Origin: Paenibacillus lupini
GTDB taxonomy: Bacteria; Bacillota; Bacilli; Paenibacillales; Paenibacillaceae
Assembly (NCBI RefSeq): GCF_011761355.1
Contig: NZ_JAASRW010000001.1
Location: 124,001 to 188,000 of the forward strand
Direction: 5' to 3'
DNA: 64,000 bases
Numbering within the stretch: position 1 is the stretch's first letter; the number at the start of each line of letters is the position of its first letter. A model generated the notes under the pieces. The model did not search any database, was not told the origin of the DNA, and worked only from the letters and a program-made list of their open reading frames with translations. The translations under genes were made by a program, and so were the position numbers. This document shows, piece after piece, positions 8,703 through 18,431 of the stretch.

Positions 8703-8829
8703 CTTGACATCATTTTCTGAAAATGGGGTGTGAATTTTCATAAAAACATGTATAATAAGGGTATCTCCCTAATTTTTAGAGATTCGAGCCCTGATTTCGT
8801 TGCGGCACCATTCTACCTAATGGAGGCGA

Positions 8830-10746
8830 TTGTCGGAAATGATTCAAACGGCACCGTATGGCCTTCAAATGAGCGATTTGTATTTGTTCAACAAGGGCTG
8901 CTCTTACCACAGTTACCGGTTCATGGGTGCACATGTGATGGATGTTGTAGGTGAAATTGGCGTCAGGTTTGCCGTTTGGGCCCCGAACGCTAGGGAGGTT
9001 CGTCTTGTAGGCGATTTTAACGGCTGGAATGGTTCTGGATCGTTAATGGAGCGCGTTAGCTCAACTGGGATATGGGTTATTTTCATTCCTGGACTAGGCG
9101 AAGGCGTAGTTTACAAGTACGAGGTTATAACCTCATCTGGCGAACATTTGCTCAAAGCAGATCCTTACGCATTTCTTGCCGAAAGGCGTCCTCAAACCGC
9201 TTCCGTTGTCTCTAATCTCAGCGGATTCCCATGGCGGGATAAGAAATGGGTGGATACTAAGCAGCAACGACCCTCATACTCCAATCCACTGTTAGTTTAT
9301 GAAGTGCATGCCGGCTCTTGGAAGCTGAAAGGTAAAGAAGATTTCCTTACCTACGATGAAATGGCGGAGCAATTGGTTCCTTACGCCGCCGAGATGGGTT
9401 ACACCCATATCGAGCTGATGCCGATTAACGAGCATCCCTTCGATCAATCCTGGGGCTATCAGATTACAGGGTATTATGCGCCTTCCAGCCGTTACGGCAG
9501 GCCGAAGCAGCTGATGCATTTTATCGATTGCTGCCACGCAAAAGGAATAGGTGTTATCCTGGACTGGGTGCCCGGACATTTTTGCAAAGATGCTCATGGG
9601 CTTAGGCGTTTTGACGGAACCCCGATATACGAAGGGGCAGATGAGAAACTTGCCGATAAGCCTTTATGGGGCACATTAGCTTTTGATTTCAAACGAAATG
9701 AAGTGGTCAGCTTCCTGATCTCGAACGCTATCTACTGGATGGATGTGTTCCATTTCGATGGCCTTCGAATTGATGCTGTTGCCAGCATGATTAACCTCCA
9801 CATGGATAAACCGCCCGAGCTGTTCACCTGGAACGAGTTTGGCGGTATTGACAATCTAGACGCTCTCCGCTTTATGAAACGGCTAAACGAAACCGTATTT
9901 CACTACTACCCAGAAGCACTAATGATTGCTGAAGATTCTTCCGCTTGGCCTGCAGTTACCTCACCTACCTACTTAGGCGGGCTTGGCTTCAATTTTAAAT
10001 GGAATATGGGCTGGATGAACGATTTTTTACGCTATATGTCGACCGATCCAGCTGACCGCTCACACCACCACCACTTACTTACTTTCTCACTTCTATATGC
10101 TTTCTCAGAAAATTACGTTTTACCGCTGTCACATGATGAAGTCGTACACGGCAAACGATCCCTTCTTAACAAAATGCCCGGCACCTATGAAGAGAAATTC
10201 GCTCAATTACGCTTGTTATATGGTTATTGGATTGCACATCCCGGCAAGAAGCTGCTCTTCATGGGCGGCGAGTGGGGACAATTCGATGAATGGAAGGATC
10301 GTGATCCTCTTGATTGGATGCTGCTAGATTACGAGCTTCATGCCAAGATGCAAGATTACGTCCGAGTTCTGAATCATGTCTACACCAAAGAACAATCGCT
10401 GTGGGAACGAGATCAGGACGCAACCGCTTTCCAATGGATTGATGTGAATAATGCTGAACAATCGATCATATCTTTCATTCGTTATGGCAGGCAAGGCTTT
10501 TCCGTGACTGTTGCCAACTTCTCCAGAAATGGTTATTCCAATTATCGATTAGGCGTGCCGCAGCCAGGCTGTTATCGCATGATCCTAAACAGCAATGAGG
10601 AACAGTTTGGAGGTTCGGATTCACGGTCTACACAGCAGTATGACAGCGAGAAAGTGGGCTGGCACGGCTATAACCAAAGCATTTCCATCTATCTCCCCCC
10701 TCTATCCTTCCAATTATTCAGCTTTGTGAGTGGGGACACACATTAA
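8830..10746 (+). CDS. glgB: 1,4-alpha-glucan branching enzyme
   Basis: GlgB cuts alpha-1,4 glucan chains and rejoins them as alpha-1,6 branches. The 638-aa protein has an N-terminal CBM48 module (FAVWAPNAREVRLVGDFNGW region) and a GH13 barrel with nucleophile Asp315 in GLRIDAV, acid/base Glu368 in MIAEDS, and the LSHDEVVHGK motif. The start is uncertain: TTG 8830 lies only 3 nt after GGAGG, while ATG 8839 lies 12 nt after it. A possible -10 TATAAT is at 8751-8756 with no good -35. It is first of the five-gene glycogen operon. Confidence 0.95.
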   Translation: MSEMIQTAPYGLQMSDLYLFNKGCSYHSYRFMGAHVMDVVGEIGVRFAVWAPNAREVRLVGDFNGWNGSGSLMERVSSTGIWVIFIPGLGEGVVYKYEVITSSGEHLLKADPYAFLAERRPQTASVVSNLSGFPWRDKKWVDTKQQRPSYSNPLLVYEVHAGSWKLKGKEDFLTYDEMAEQLVPYAAEMGYTHIELMPINEHPFDQSWGYQITGYYAPSSRYGRPKQLMHFIDCCHAKGIGVILDWVPGHFCKDAHGLRRFDGTPIYEGADEKLADKPLWGTLAFDFKRNEVVSFLISNAIYWMDVFHFDGLRIDAVASMINLHMDKPPELFTWNEFGGIDNLDALRFMKRLNETVFHYYPEALMIAEDSSAWPAVTSPTYLGGLGFNFKWNMGWMNDFLRYMSTDPADRSHHHHLLTFSLLYAFSENYVLPLSHDEVVHGKRSLLNKMPGTYEEKFAQLRLLYGYWIAHPGKKLLFMGGEWGQFDEWKDRDPLDWMLLDYELHAKMQDYVRVLNHVYTKEQSLWERDQDATAFQWIDVNNAEQSIISFIRYGRQGFSVTVANFSRNGYSNYRLGVPQPGCYRMILNSNEEQFGGSDSRSTQQYDSEKVGWHGYNQSISIYLPPLSFQLFSFVSGDTH

Positions 10747-10761
10747 GAAGGGGTTGGTGTC

Positions 10762-11931
10762 ATGGGTCGAAAAAAGGAAATGGTTGCAATGCTTTTGGCT
10801 GGAGGAGAAGGTAAAAGATTGGGTGTTCTCACAAAGGATTTGGCGAAGCCTGCGGTGTACTTTGGAGGGAAATATCGCATTATCGACTTTACGCTAAGTA
10901 ATTGCGCGCATTCCGGAATTGATACGGTTGGTGTACTTACACAATACCAGCCTCTTGAACTGAATCGGTATTTGGGCATTGGAAGCCCGTGGGGGCTCGA
11001 CCGCAAGGATGGCGGCATGGCCATTCTTCCTCCGTATGTAAAGCAAAAGGGCGGCGTTTGGTATAAAGGAACGGCGAATGCAATTTATCAAAATATGGCG
11101 TTTATCGAGCGCTATGATCCAAATTACGTTCTGGTCATCTCGGGTGACCATATTTATAAAATGGACTACGATCTCATGCTGCAGCATCATAAAAAAAGCG
11201 GTGCAGATATTACAATTGCCGGCATTGAAGTGCCATGGAAGGAAGCTAGCCGATTTGGCGTGATGCACGTCGATGATGAGGATCGTATTACGGCATTTGA
11301 AGAAAAGCCAAAAACACCAACCAGCAATATTGCCTCCATGGGCGTTTACATTTTCACATGGTCAGTTCTGCAAAAGTATTTGATCAATGACGAATCAAGC
11401 CGTAATTCCAGTCATGACTTTGGTAAAGATATCATTCCGGCGATGATGAGAGATGGACTGCATCTAAGCACCTATTCCTTCCGTGGCTATTGGAAAGATG
11501 TCGGCACTATCGATAGCTTATGGGAAGCCAATATGGATTTGCTGGACGATAAGCCATCGCTTGATCTAGCGGATAAAGAATGGCGTATTTACTCGGTAAG
11601 TCCAAATCGTCCTGCGCAATACATTACATCGGGGGCGAGCGTAACCTCTTCTCTGGTGACGGAAGGCTGCATTGTAGAAGGGGATGTCGAACGGTCTGTG
11701 TTGTTTTATGGCGTAACTACAGGCAAGAACAGTGTTGTCTGTGAGTCGGTCATAATGCCAAACGTACGTATTGGCAAAGGCGCCCGCATTTACCGCGCGA
11801 TTATTGGTGAGGGTGCAGTAATTGAAGATGGTGTTTCAATCGGCAGTCCGGATGATGATGCAATAACCGTAGTTGCTGTAGGAGAATTTGTAGCTAACGA
11901 ACCTGTACTTCTGGAGGTGGAGCCGTCATGA
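10762..11931 (+). CDS. glgC: Glucose-1-phosphate adenylyltransferase, catalytic subunit
   Basis: GlgC makes ADP-glucose from glucose-1-phosphate and ATP, the committed step of glycogen synthesis. The 389-aa protein has the nucleotidyltransferase N-terminus [11 protein letters not shown], the [16 protein letters not shown] effector/substrate segment and [10 protein letters not shown], then a C-terminal left-handed beta-helix. It starts 15 bp after glgB with an AGAAGGGG ribosome site, and its stop overlaps the glgD start by 4 bp (ATGA), so the two subunits are translationally coupled. Confidence 0.95.
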   Translation: MGRKKEMVAMLLAGGEGKRLGVLTKDLAKPAVYFGGKYRIIDFTLSNCAHSGIDTVGVLTQYQPLELNRYLGIGSPWGLDRKDGGMAILPPYVKQKGGVWYKGTANAIYQNMAFIERYDPNYVLVISGDHIYKMDYDLMLQHHKKSGADITIAGIEVPWKEASRFGVMHVDDEDRITAFEEKPKTPTSNIASMGVYIFTWSVLQKYLINDESSRNSSHDFGKDIIPAMMRDGLHLSTYSFRGYWKDVGTIDSLWEANMDLLDDKPSLDLADKEWRIYSVSPNRPAQYITSGASVTSSLVTEGCIVEGDVERSVLFYGVTTGKNSVVCESVIMPNVRIGKGARIYRAIIGEGAVIEDGVSIGSPDDDAITVVAVGEFVANEPVLLEVEPS

Positions 11932-13040
11932 AACATCAGGTAATGGGCGTTATTAATCTTATTCATGAAACAGATGATATGGAGCGGCTGACTCAGAACC
12001 GCTGCCTTGCGACCGTGCCTTTTGGCGCGCGATACCGGCTTATTGATTTCATTTTATCGAGTATGGTGAACTCCGGAATCAATAAAGTAGCCATATTTGC
12101 ACATACGAAATATCGTTCCCTTATGGATCATGTAGGTTCAGGCGACCATTGGGACTTAAATAATCGTCAAAGCGGGTTATTCCTGCTGCCACCGGCAACC
12201 GATGATATTCAAGAAGTGAGTCGTGGAGACTTATATCATTTCTACCAGCATCGTGATTATTTTAATCGTTCGACAGCGGAGTATGTTGTTATTGCCCGCA
12301 GCCACATGGTATGCAACATTGACTTCGAGCCTATTATTGAAGCCCATAAAGCACGTGAGGCTGATATAACGGTTGTTTGCAGAGAAGATGCCGATCTTAT
12401 GGGCGGCAAAGCGCGTAAGGTGAAGATGAATGCCGATGGGCGGATTACGGCGATGCAGGATCACTATGGAAGGATGCACAGCAGTGTATCTTCCATGGAA
12501 ATGTTCATTATGCGCAAAGACGTGCTTATGGAGCTTGTTGAAACCTCGCTGGCACAGGGGCAGGACCATTTGGTCCGTCATGCGATTTTCTCAAGAATTG
12601 ATAAGCTGCGTGTGTATGGTTATATGTACGAAGGTTATTTAGCTGTTGTGAATACATTATCGAGCTTCTATCAAAGCAATATGAGCCTTCTTAGCCAAGA
12701 CGTATGGCGTGAATTGTTCTTCCAGCCGGGCACCATCTTTACAAAGGGCAAGGATGAGCCGCCTGCTCGTTACCTGGGAACCGCCAAAGTATCCGATTCT
12801 CTGATTGCAAATGGCTGCCGCATTGAAGGTACTGTCGAGAACAGTATCTTATTCCGTGGTGTTCATGTCCGCAAAGGAGCCGTTGTCCGCAACAGCATCA
12901 TTATGCAAAATGGCGATATAGGTGAGAATAGTCTCGTTCAGCATTGTATTCTCGACAAAGATGTACGCGTTCAATATGACCGTGATATTCGTGGTTCTTC
13001 TGAAAATCCGTTTCTTGCAGGCAAACGTAAAATCATATAG
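11928..13040 (+). CDS. glgD: GlgD, adenylyltransferase-like regulatory subunit
   Basis: The 370-aa protein is a GlgC paralogue. The N-terminal loop reads [10 protein letters not shown] instead of the GGxGxRL nucleotide-binding loop, which is typical of GlgD and indicates loss of independent catalysis. In Bacillus, GlgD associates with GlgC and raises its activity. The C-terminal beta-helix hexapeptides are retained. It overlaps glgC by 4 bp and precedes glgA by 41 bp. Confidence 0.92.
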   Translation: MKHQVMGVINLIHETDDMERLTQNRCLATVPFGARYRLIDFILSSMVNSGINKVAIFAHTKYRSLMDHVGSGDHWDLNNRQSGLFLLPPATDDIQEVSRGDLYHFYQHRDYFNRSTAEYVVIARSHMVCNIDFEPIIEAHKAREADITVVCREDADLMGGKARKVKMNADGRITAMQDHYGRMHSSVSSMEMFIMRKDVLMELVETSLAQGQDHLVRHAIFSRIDKLRVYGYMYEGYLAVVNTLSSFYQSNMSLLSQDVWRELFFQPGTIFTKGKDEPPARYLGTAKVSDSLIANGCRIEGTVENSILFRGVHVRKGAVVRNSIIMQNGDIGENSLVQHCILDKDVRVQYDRDIRGSSENPFLAGKRKII

Positions 13041-13081
13041 AAAAACAATATACCAATGGATAGGGTGCGAGGTGATCAGAT

Positions 13082-14545
13082 ATGAATATATTAATGGCTA
13101 CTTCTGAAGCGAATCCACTCGCTAAGACGGGGGGATTAGCTGATGTTGCAGGCGCTTTGCCGAAGGCTCTGAAGCAGCGTGGAGCTGACGCTAGAATCAT
13201 TATGCCTAAGTATGAGGAAATCTCTGAAACTTATATTCAGCAATTTGAGAGAGTTGCAGAATTTCAAGTCAATTTCGGCTGGAGGTCGCAGTATTGCGGC
13301 CTGTTGAAGGCTGAAATTGATGGAGTCGTATTCTATTTGATCGATAATGAATTTTATTTCAGACGCAGAGGGCTTTATGGCTATGGCGATGATGCTGAGC
13401 GTTTTGTATTCTTCTGCTTCGCTGTGATGGAATGCGTACGTTATCTTGATTTCCGTCCTGATCTTGTCCATTGTCATGACTGGCAGGCTGGGCTTATTCC
13501 GTTCCTGCTCAAGACTCGGTATGTTAATGATCCAGGCTGGGCAGGTGTGAAATCTGTGTTTACGATCCACAACTTGATGTATCAAGGGATATTCGGAATT
13601 GACCTGCTGAAGGAGCTGCTTGGAGCAGGCGATGATGTGTTCACGGCTGATCGTCTGGAGTTCGAAGGTGCGGCAAGCTGCTTGAAGGGCGGGCTTGTCT
13701 ATGCGGACAAACTTACCACTGTCAGCGACACCTATGCCAAGGAGATTCAAGGCTGGGAGTACGGAGAACGTCTTGATGGTCTCCTGCGCCATCGATCCGG
13801 TGATTTAACCGGTATTGTGAACGGCATCGACACCGAATTATTTGATCCGATGAATGATGCTGCGTTACATACGCCATATCGTTCTTCCATTGCACGCAAA
13901 CGGAAGAACAAACTATCTTTACAGGCAGAGCTGGGACTTCCGGAATCGGAAGAGACACCACTTCTTGGTGTCGTCAGCAGACTAGTAGAGCCCAAAGGCC
14001 TCGATCTGATTACATCGAAGCTGGAGCAGCTGATGCAGGAGGATGTTCAGGTTGTCGTGCTTGGAGCCGGGGAGAAGCAGTACGAGGACAGCATGAATTG
14101 GTTTGCGGCCATTTATCCGCATAAATTTAAAGTATGGCTTGGTTATAATGACCGACTTGCAAGGCGAATCTATGCCGGCTCGGATATTTTTCTTATGCCA
14201 TCAAGGTTTGAGCCCTGCGGTCTCAGTCAGCTTCTGGCTCTTCGTTATCGCTCGATTCCGCTCGTTCGGGAAACGGGCGGTCTAAAGGATACGGTGCAAT
14301 CTTATAATGAAATGACCGGGGAAGGGAACGGCTTCAGCTTTACGTATTATAATGCGGACGATTATTGGTACACGCTGAAGCGGGCGCTCGCCTTCTATAA
14401 GGATGAAGAGGTATGGCGTAAAATCGTTGATAATGCCGGGAAGGAAGATTATAGCTGGAACCGGTCGGCGAAAGCTTATATGGCCTTGTATGAACAACTT
14501 GTTGTTTCTCGAAAGGGGACTGAACAATGGCCCGTCACCTTGTAA
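13082..14545 (+). CDS. glgA: Glycogen synthase (ADP-glucose), GT5
   Basis: GlgA transfers glucose from ADP-glucose to the non-reducing end of alpha-1,4 glucan. The 487-aa length fits the family. The N-terminal KTGGLADV motif binds ADP-glucose, VHCHDWQAGL follows, and the C-terminal domain has SRFEPCGLSQL with the catalytic-region glutamate and a RETGGLKDTV motif. ATG 13082 follows a GAGGTGA ribosome site. The end overlaps the GH15 gene by 19 bp. Confidence 0.95.
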   Translation: MNILMATSEANPLAKTGGLADVAGALPKALKQRGADARIIMPKYEEISETYIQQFERVAEFQVNFGWRSQYCGLLKAEIDGVVFYLIDNEFYFRRRGLYGYGDDAERFVFFCFAVMECVRYLDFRPDLVHCHDWQAGLIPFLLKTRYVNDPGWAGVKSVFTIHNLMYQGIFGIDLLKELLGAGDDVFTADRLEFEGAASCLKGGLVYADKLTTVSDTYAKEIQGWEYGERLDGLLRHRSGDLTGIVNGIDTELFDPMNDAALHTPYRSSIARKRKNKLSLQAELGLPESEETPLLGVVSRLVEPKGLDLITSKLEQLMQEDVQVVVLGAGEKQYEDSMNWFAAIYPHKFKVWLGYNDRLARRIYAGSDIFLMPSRFEPCGLSQLLALRYRSIPLVRETGGLKDTVQSYNEMTGEGNGFSFTYYNADDYWYTLKRALAFYKDEEVWRKIVDNAGKEDYSWNRSAKAYMALYEQLVVSRKGTEQWPVTL

Positions 14546-16491
14546 TCGGCAATGGTAAACTGCTGCTTAATTTGGATCAGCATTGTTTTATCCGGGATAT
14601 TTATTATCCGTACGTTGGACAGCTTAACCATGTGGGCGGTCACTATTGCCGATTCGGGATATGGATCGGAGGCGCATTCTCTTGGCTGGATGAGAAAGAA
14701 TGGACATTCGAGCTCAATTATATCGAGGATTCCCTTGTGACCAATATTATTGCAAAGCATGAGGGTCTTGGTGTTGAACTGCATATAAACGACGGTATTC
14801 ATCAGCGCGAGTGTATTTACATTAAGCGTGTAGTCGTTCGAAACCGAAGGAACGATAGCCGTGAGGCGAGATTGTTCTTCCATCAGGACCTGATGATTGA
14901 GGGCTCTGAGGTTGGCGATACAGCGGCTTATTTTCCGGAGAATAATACCTTGTTCCATTACAAACGGTCGAATTATTTCATGTTCAGCGGATGTACGGAT
15001 GAAGGCGGCATTATGCAGTATTCGACGGGGATTAAACGATTCCATTCTGCCGAAGGAACATGGCGTGATGCAGAGGACGGCGTCTTAATGGGCAATACGA
15101 TTGCCCAGGGGTCGGTCGACAGCACGATTGGCCTGCGTACCACTGTACCGGCTAATGGTGAGAAGACTTTATACTACTGGATGTCTGTTGGTAAGAATCT
15201 GGAGGAAGTAAAGACGCTGAATAAATATGTGAAGGATAACCATCCTGAGAAGCTGCTCAGCCGGATCGTGATCTACTGGAAGCACTGGCTGCAGCGCGCA
15301 GAGACCGATCTAGGCGATTTGCCGAAGGATGTTGTCCGCATGTTCAAACACAGCTTGCTGCTCGTAAGAACGCAAGTGGATGAGCGTGGAGCGATCTTGG
15401 CAGCCAATGATACCGATATTCTTCAGTACAATCGTGACCATTACAGCTATATGTGGCCACGTGATGGGGCTCTTATCGCTGAAGCGATGTCGCTGGCTGG
15501 CTATCAGAGCGTCATATCGCCATTTTTCCATTTTTGTGCGAATGCACTCTCACCTGAAGGTTATTTATATCACAAATATAATCCGGACGGTACAGTGGGT
15601 TCCAGTTGGCATCCTTATATCGTGAAGGGAAGCCAGCGTATTCCTATTCAAGAGGATGAGACTGCACTTGTGCTGTTTGCTTTATGGCAGGATTATTCGC
15701 GTAATCAGGTCATCGAGCTGCCCCAATCGTTATACAGCAATCTCATTCGGAAGGCGGCTTCCTTCCTTAGCGAATATATCGAGCCTGAACTTTCGCTTCC
15801 GAAGCCAAGCTATGATCTATGGGAGGAACGGTACGGAATCTGGACCTATACGGCCGCTTCTGTCTATGCCGGACTTATGGCCGGTGCCTTCTTTACCGAG
15901 TTATTCGGCGATTATGAGCGGAGTGACCACTACAGGAATGTAGCCCATACCGTTAAGACGGGGATTTTAACGCATCTTTGGGATGAAGAAACGGGGCGGT
16001 TTGCCCGCGGTCTTGTTCAAAGGGATAATCGATGGGTGAAGGATATGACACTGGAGAGCAGTGTCTTTGGTCTGTGGGAGTTTGGTGTCTTGTCCGTTCA
16101 TGATGAACGTGTCGCTAAGACGATGGATGCGATTAAGGAAGGGTTACAAATTCGAACCGATATTGGCGGCATCGCCAGGTATACGAATGATTATTACTTC
16201 CAGCAGTCGGGGGAGATTGATCAGGTTCCGGGTAACCCTTGGATTATATGTACACTATGGGTTGCGAATTATGAGATCGATTCTGCACAAACGCTGGCGG
16301 ATCTGGAAGGACCGTATAAGACGCTGGAGTGGGTAGTCGATCATGCTTTGTCCAGTGGTCTGCTCCCTGAGCAGCTAAATCCGTATGACGGTTCTCCGTT
16401 GTCTGTTGCGCCGCTGACATGGTCACATGCAACGTTCGTACAGAGTGTCAGTAAATATGCTGCGAAATACAAGGAATTAAAGTCCTTATAA
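14527..16491 (+). CDS. Glycoside hydrolase family 15 protein, glucoamylase-like
   Basis: The 654-aa protein has an N-terminal beta-sandwich (about 1-260) and a C-terminal (alpha/alpha)6 barrel. The MWPRDGAL motif is diagnostic of GH15; the general acid is in DLWEER (Glu433/434) and the general base is likely Glu615 in LLPEQLNP. No signal peptide is seen, so it should act in the cytosol on glycogen or maltodextrin, releasing glucose. Its start lies inside the end of glgA behind AAAGGGG. Trehalase or glucodextranase specificity cannot be excluded. Confidence 0.88.
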   Translation: MARHLVIGNGKLLLNLDQHCFIRDIYYPYVGQLNHVGGHYCRFGIWIGGAFSWLDEKEWTFELNYIEDSLVTNIIAKHEGLGVELHINDGIHQRECIYIKRVVVRNRRNDSREARLFFHQDLMIEGSEVGDTAAYFPENNTLFHYKRSNYFMFSGCTDEGGIMQYSTGIKRFHSAEGTWRDAEDGVLMGNTIAQGSVDSTIGLRTTVPANGEKTLYYWMSVGKNLEEVKTLNKYVKDNHPEKLLSRIVIYWKHWLQRAETDLGDLPKDVVRMFKHSLLLVRTQVDERGAILAANDTDILQYNRDHYSYMWPRDGALIAEAMSLAGYQSVISPFFHFCANALSPEGYLYHKYNPDGTVGSSWHPYIVKGSQRIPIQEDETALVLFALWQDYSRNQVIELPQSLYSNLIRKAASFLSEYIEPELSLPKPSYDLWEERYGIWTYTAASVYAGLMAGAFFTELFGDYERSDHYRNVAHTVKTGILTHLWDEETGRFARGLVQRDNRWVKDMTLESSVFGLWEFGVLSVHDERVAKTMDAIKEGLQIRTDIGGIARYTNDYYFQQSGEIDQVPGNPWIICTLWVANYEIDSAQTLADLEGPYKTLEWVVDHALSSGLLPEQLNPYDGSPLSVAPLTWSHATFVQSVSKYAAKYKELKSL

Positions 16492-16499
16492 TACGTAAA

Positions 16500-16531
16500 A
16501 GCCGCTTAGATCGCTCTAAGCGGCTATTTTT
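16500..16531 (+). terminator. Intrinsic terminator of the glycogen operon
   Basis: AGCCGCTTAGA and TCTAAGCGGCT form a perfect 11-bp stem with a TCGC loop, followed by ATTTTT. Confidence 0.93.
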
Positions 16532-16562
16532 ATGATGTTTTGGCTGCATGCCCGTCAATGAA

Positions 16563-16580
16563 AGGGAGTCCGGACTCCCT
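16563..16580. repeat. 18-bp perfect palindrome
   Basis: AGGGAGTCCGGACTCCCT is self-complementary with no loop. It lies between the glycogen terminator and the stop of the YjcZ-like gene. Without a T-run it is a weak terminator candidate; a DNA-binding site is possible. Confidence 0.45.
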
Positions 16581-16606
16581 CTCATAAGTTCGTTCGACAG
16601 CGCTTC

Positions 16607-16738
16607 TTAGTAGAAGTTGCAAGTGCGAATGATTATTACGAGCAAGACAAACAAAACAAGAACGTAAGCCGCACTATTGTTCCAGACTCCTTGAACAGGT
16701 GCACAGCCCGTATTAGCTCCAGCTACAGGATATCCCAT
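16607..16738 (-). CDS. YjcZ-like small sporulation-type membrane peptide
   Basis: A 43-aa reading frame runs from ATG (complement of 16736-16738) to TAA (complement of 16607-16609). GGGAGG lies 8 nt upstream. The N-terminal half is glycine- and alanine-rich with MGYP, and the C-terminal half is one hydrophobic helix (AAYVLVLFVLLVIII) ending in RTCNFY. This layout matches YjcZ-family peptides, which are often annotated as sporulation proteins. Position directly downstream of gerPE on the same strand supports a sporulation link. Function unknown. Confidence 0.7.
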   Translation of the reverse strand: MGYPVAGANTGCAPVQGVWNNSAAYVLVLFVLLVIIIRTCNFY

Positions 16739-16854
16739 CGTTCATTCCTCCCGAAGTCATTATTCTGATTACCAATTACTAGACCAATATATGACGGGGG
16801 GATCTTATCGGAATTGGACATTTGTACCTGTGCATATGCATTTGATGAAAATGC

Positions 16855-17265
16855 CTATCTGATTTCAATAAGTGATTTCTCATACTGTCTGATATGTTTA
16901 ATACGGGATTCGGCTGTTGTTCGCATGGCATTGCCGGCAAGAAAGCTGGCGGTGGAGCCAACAGCAGTCACATAAACACAACCTACCTTGATACGAGGAC
17001 AGTGATTCACACGCTGGATGCAAACATCATATCCGGCTTCTGCTTCTGGATCAACGAGTTTTGGGAGCGGACGGCTGAATATCGGATAAGATTCGAAATA
17101 GACGCTCCCAGCCTTCGTGTGGTCAATAGCGCGTTGTACGGCAAGAGCTTTAAGCTTAGGAGTTGCTTCCCCTCGATCTCCAAATTGGACAATAGAGGAA
17201 AGTGATACGTCAACAATGGAAACTAACGCGATCTCGGAAGTGCGTATTGGAAAGTTCTGCTGCAT
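16855..17265 (-). CDS. gerPE: Spore germination protein GerPE
   Basis: The 136-aa product shares the GerP layout: an N-terminal strand pair ending in SIVQFGD, as in GerPA and GerPD. GerP proteins of the inner coat let germinants pass through the coat to inner-membrane receptors. It is the last recognisable gerP gene here, 14 bp after gerPD. No gerPF gene follows: the next 116 bp hold none and then comes the YjcZ-like gene. Confidence 0.88.
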   Translation of the reverse strand: MQQNFPIRTSEIALVSIVDVSLSSIVQFGDRGEATPKLKALAVQRAIDHTKAGSVYFESYPIFSRPLPKLVDPEAEAGYDVCIQRVNHCPRIKVGCVYVTAVGSTASFLAGNAMRTTAESRIKHIRQYEKSLIEIR

Positions 17266-17279
17266 AATGGAAACCTCAC

Positions 17280-17501
17280 TTATCCAGCCATCGGCGCTTC
17301 GCCAGCAGCCTGTTCTTCATCTTCAGGAGTGGGGAGCGGGGCTATTGGACCTGCGATAACGGATTCTGGTGGAGTGTCAAACATGGAATAAAGCGTGACG
17401 TAATCGGAGTCGCCAATCTGGAACATAGAGGCTGCCGATACGCCTAAGATTTCAATCGAGCCCACAGTTAAGCCGCAATTGTGTACAGTGAAATTTAACA
17501 A
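17280..17501 (-). CDS. gerPD: Spore germination protein GerPD
   Basis: The 73-aa product has the GerPD signature: MLNFTVHNCGLTVGSIEILG, then a SMFQIGD motif and a variable proline- and acid-rich tail. It lies between gerPC (33 bp) and gerPE (14 bp). Members act together in coat permeability to germinants. Identification rests on motif and operon order. Confidence 0.88.
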   Translation of the reverse strand: MLNFTVHNCGLTVGSIEILGVSAASMFQIGDSDYVTLYSMFDTPPESVIAGPIAPLPTPEDEEQAAGEAPMAG

Positions 17502-17534
17502 AACATTCTCAACTCCTCGTCAAACAATACACAC

Positions 17535-18206
17535 TTAGGTTGAATTGCCGCCGCCATTCTGTAACAGCTGCATATATCTTTGCATTGCAGCATCAACATC
17601 CCTTATGGTCTTGGAGAATATGACCTCTTTTTTCTGCTGCTCTGTCTCTGCTCCATTCGAATTGGATTCTCCTTCGCCAGGCTTGAGTGTCATATAGAAA
17701 TGGATACGGGAAGGCATTTGCTTACGGATGTCTTCCAGAACCATTCGTCGGTGGTAAGGATCGAGCTGCAGCCCGTATTCGGATTCCAATTCAACCAGCT
17801 TTTGCATACCCTGGACATTCAAATAGTGATCGATCTCGCTGCGAACATCAGCATAAGGAGCTGAAGGAGGCGTTAAGCCAGATGCCGCCGCCGGATAAAC
17901 GTTTGGCTTAGGAGGGACAGACAGCTGTTCGATGTCTCCGTCTCCATTGGGCATTCCTGGCGGCGTCATTCCGATATTTAATGTTCCTTCAAGCTTCTCT
18001 ACTTTTAATTGGTCAAAATGATACTCAAGCTTCTCGATGTTATAAATAGGCTTGCTCTCAATTTGCTTGAGCTGCTCACATATAACAGCAAGCTGCTGCT
18101 CTAGAGAATAAATTTGTGTTTGCTGTGCTTTGAGCTTCGATTGAATCTCAAGTGACCAGGCTTGCCATGGAGATAACCCATTGCCAGGCGGCGGGGGCTG
18201 CTGCAT
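17535..18206 (-). CDS. gerPC: Spore germination protein GerPC
   Basis: The 223-aa product has a proline-rich start, a heptad-type coiled coil at about 15-50, then a PIYNIEKLEYHFDQLKVEKL segment and a TLNIG strand that are characteristic of GerPC. It is the only large member of the operon. AGAGAGGAG lies upstream of the ATG at 18206. It sits between gerPB and gerPD, as in Bacillus. Confidence 0.9.
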   Translation of the reverse strand: MQQPPPPGNGLSPWQAWSLEIQSKLKAQQTQIYSLEQQLAVICEQLKQIESKPIYNIEKLEYHFDQLKVEKLEGTLNIGMTPPGMPNGDGDIEQLSVPPKPNVYPAAASGLTPPSAPYADVRSEIDHYLNVQGMQKLVELESEYGLQLDPYHRRMVLEDIRKQMPSRIHFYMTLKPGEGESNSNGAETEQQKKEVIFSKTIRDVDAAMQRYMQLLQNGGGNST

Positions 18207-18224
18207 AGGGAATGACTCCTCTCT

Positions 18225-18428
18225 TTAGGCGGGATCAGGAAGCGGGACAAGGGAGAGCGGGCTTTCTTCCCCAAGCTGCGGAGCAGGGCCCGTGAAACCT
18301 CCCGAGTTATACATTTGTGACAAGGACCGAATGGATCCCGCGCTTCCCACTTGCAGAACTGAGCTGTTGGATACACTGTTCACCCGGAGCTGCTGAATGG
18401 TAATGGTCTGATATATCGTCCAATTCAT
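18225..18428 (-). CDS. gerPB: Spore germination protein GerPB
   Basis: The 67-aa protein begins MNWTIYQTITIQQLRVN and continues with SNSSVLQVGSAG, the GerPB pattern, then a proline-rich C-terminus. It starts 3 bp after gerPA stops and ends 18 bp before gerPC, consistent with tight cotranscription. Confidence 0.9.
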   Translation of the reverse strand: MNWTIYQTITIQQLRVNSVSNSSVLQVGSAGSIRSLSQMYNSGGFTGPAPQLGEESPLSLVPLPDPA

Positions 18429-18431
18429 ACA

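Noticed and set aside
8704..8756. TTGACA at 8704-8709 and TATAAT at 8751-8756 as a glgB promoter
   Set aside because: The spacing is 41 bp, so they cannot form one promoter; only the -10 is kept as a possibility.
13136..13792. A 218-aa open frame on the minus strand across glgA
   Set aside because: It lies wholly antisense to a well-supported glycogen synthase gene, has no ribosome site or recognisable domain, and is explained by codon structure of the real gene.
16779..16961. Frame after gerPE as gerPF
   Set aside because: It overlaps gerPE in another frame and its 60-aa product has none of the MPSxVG or TNTxD features of GerPF.
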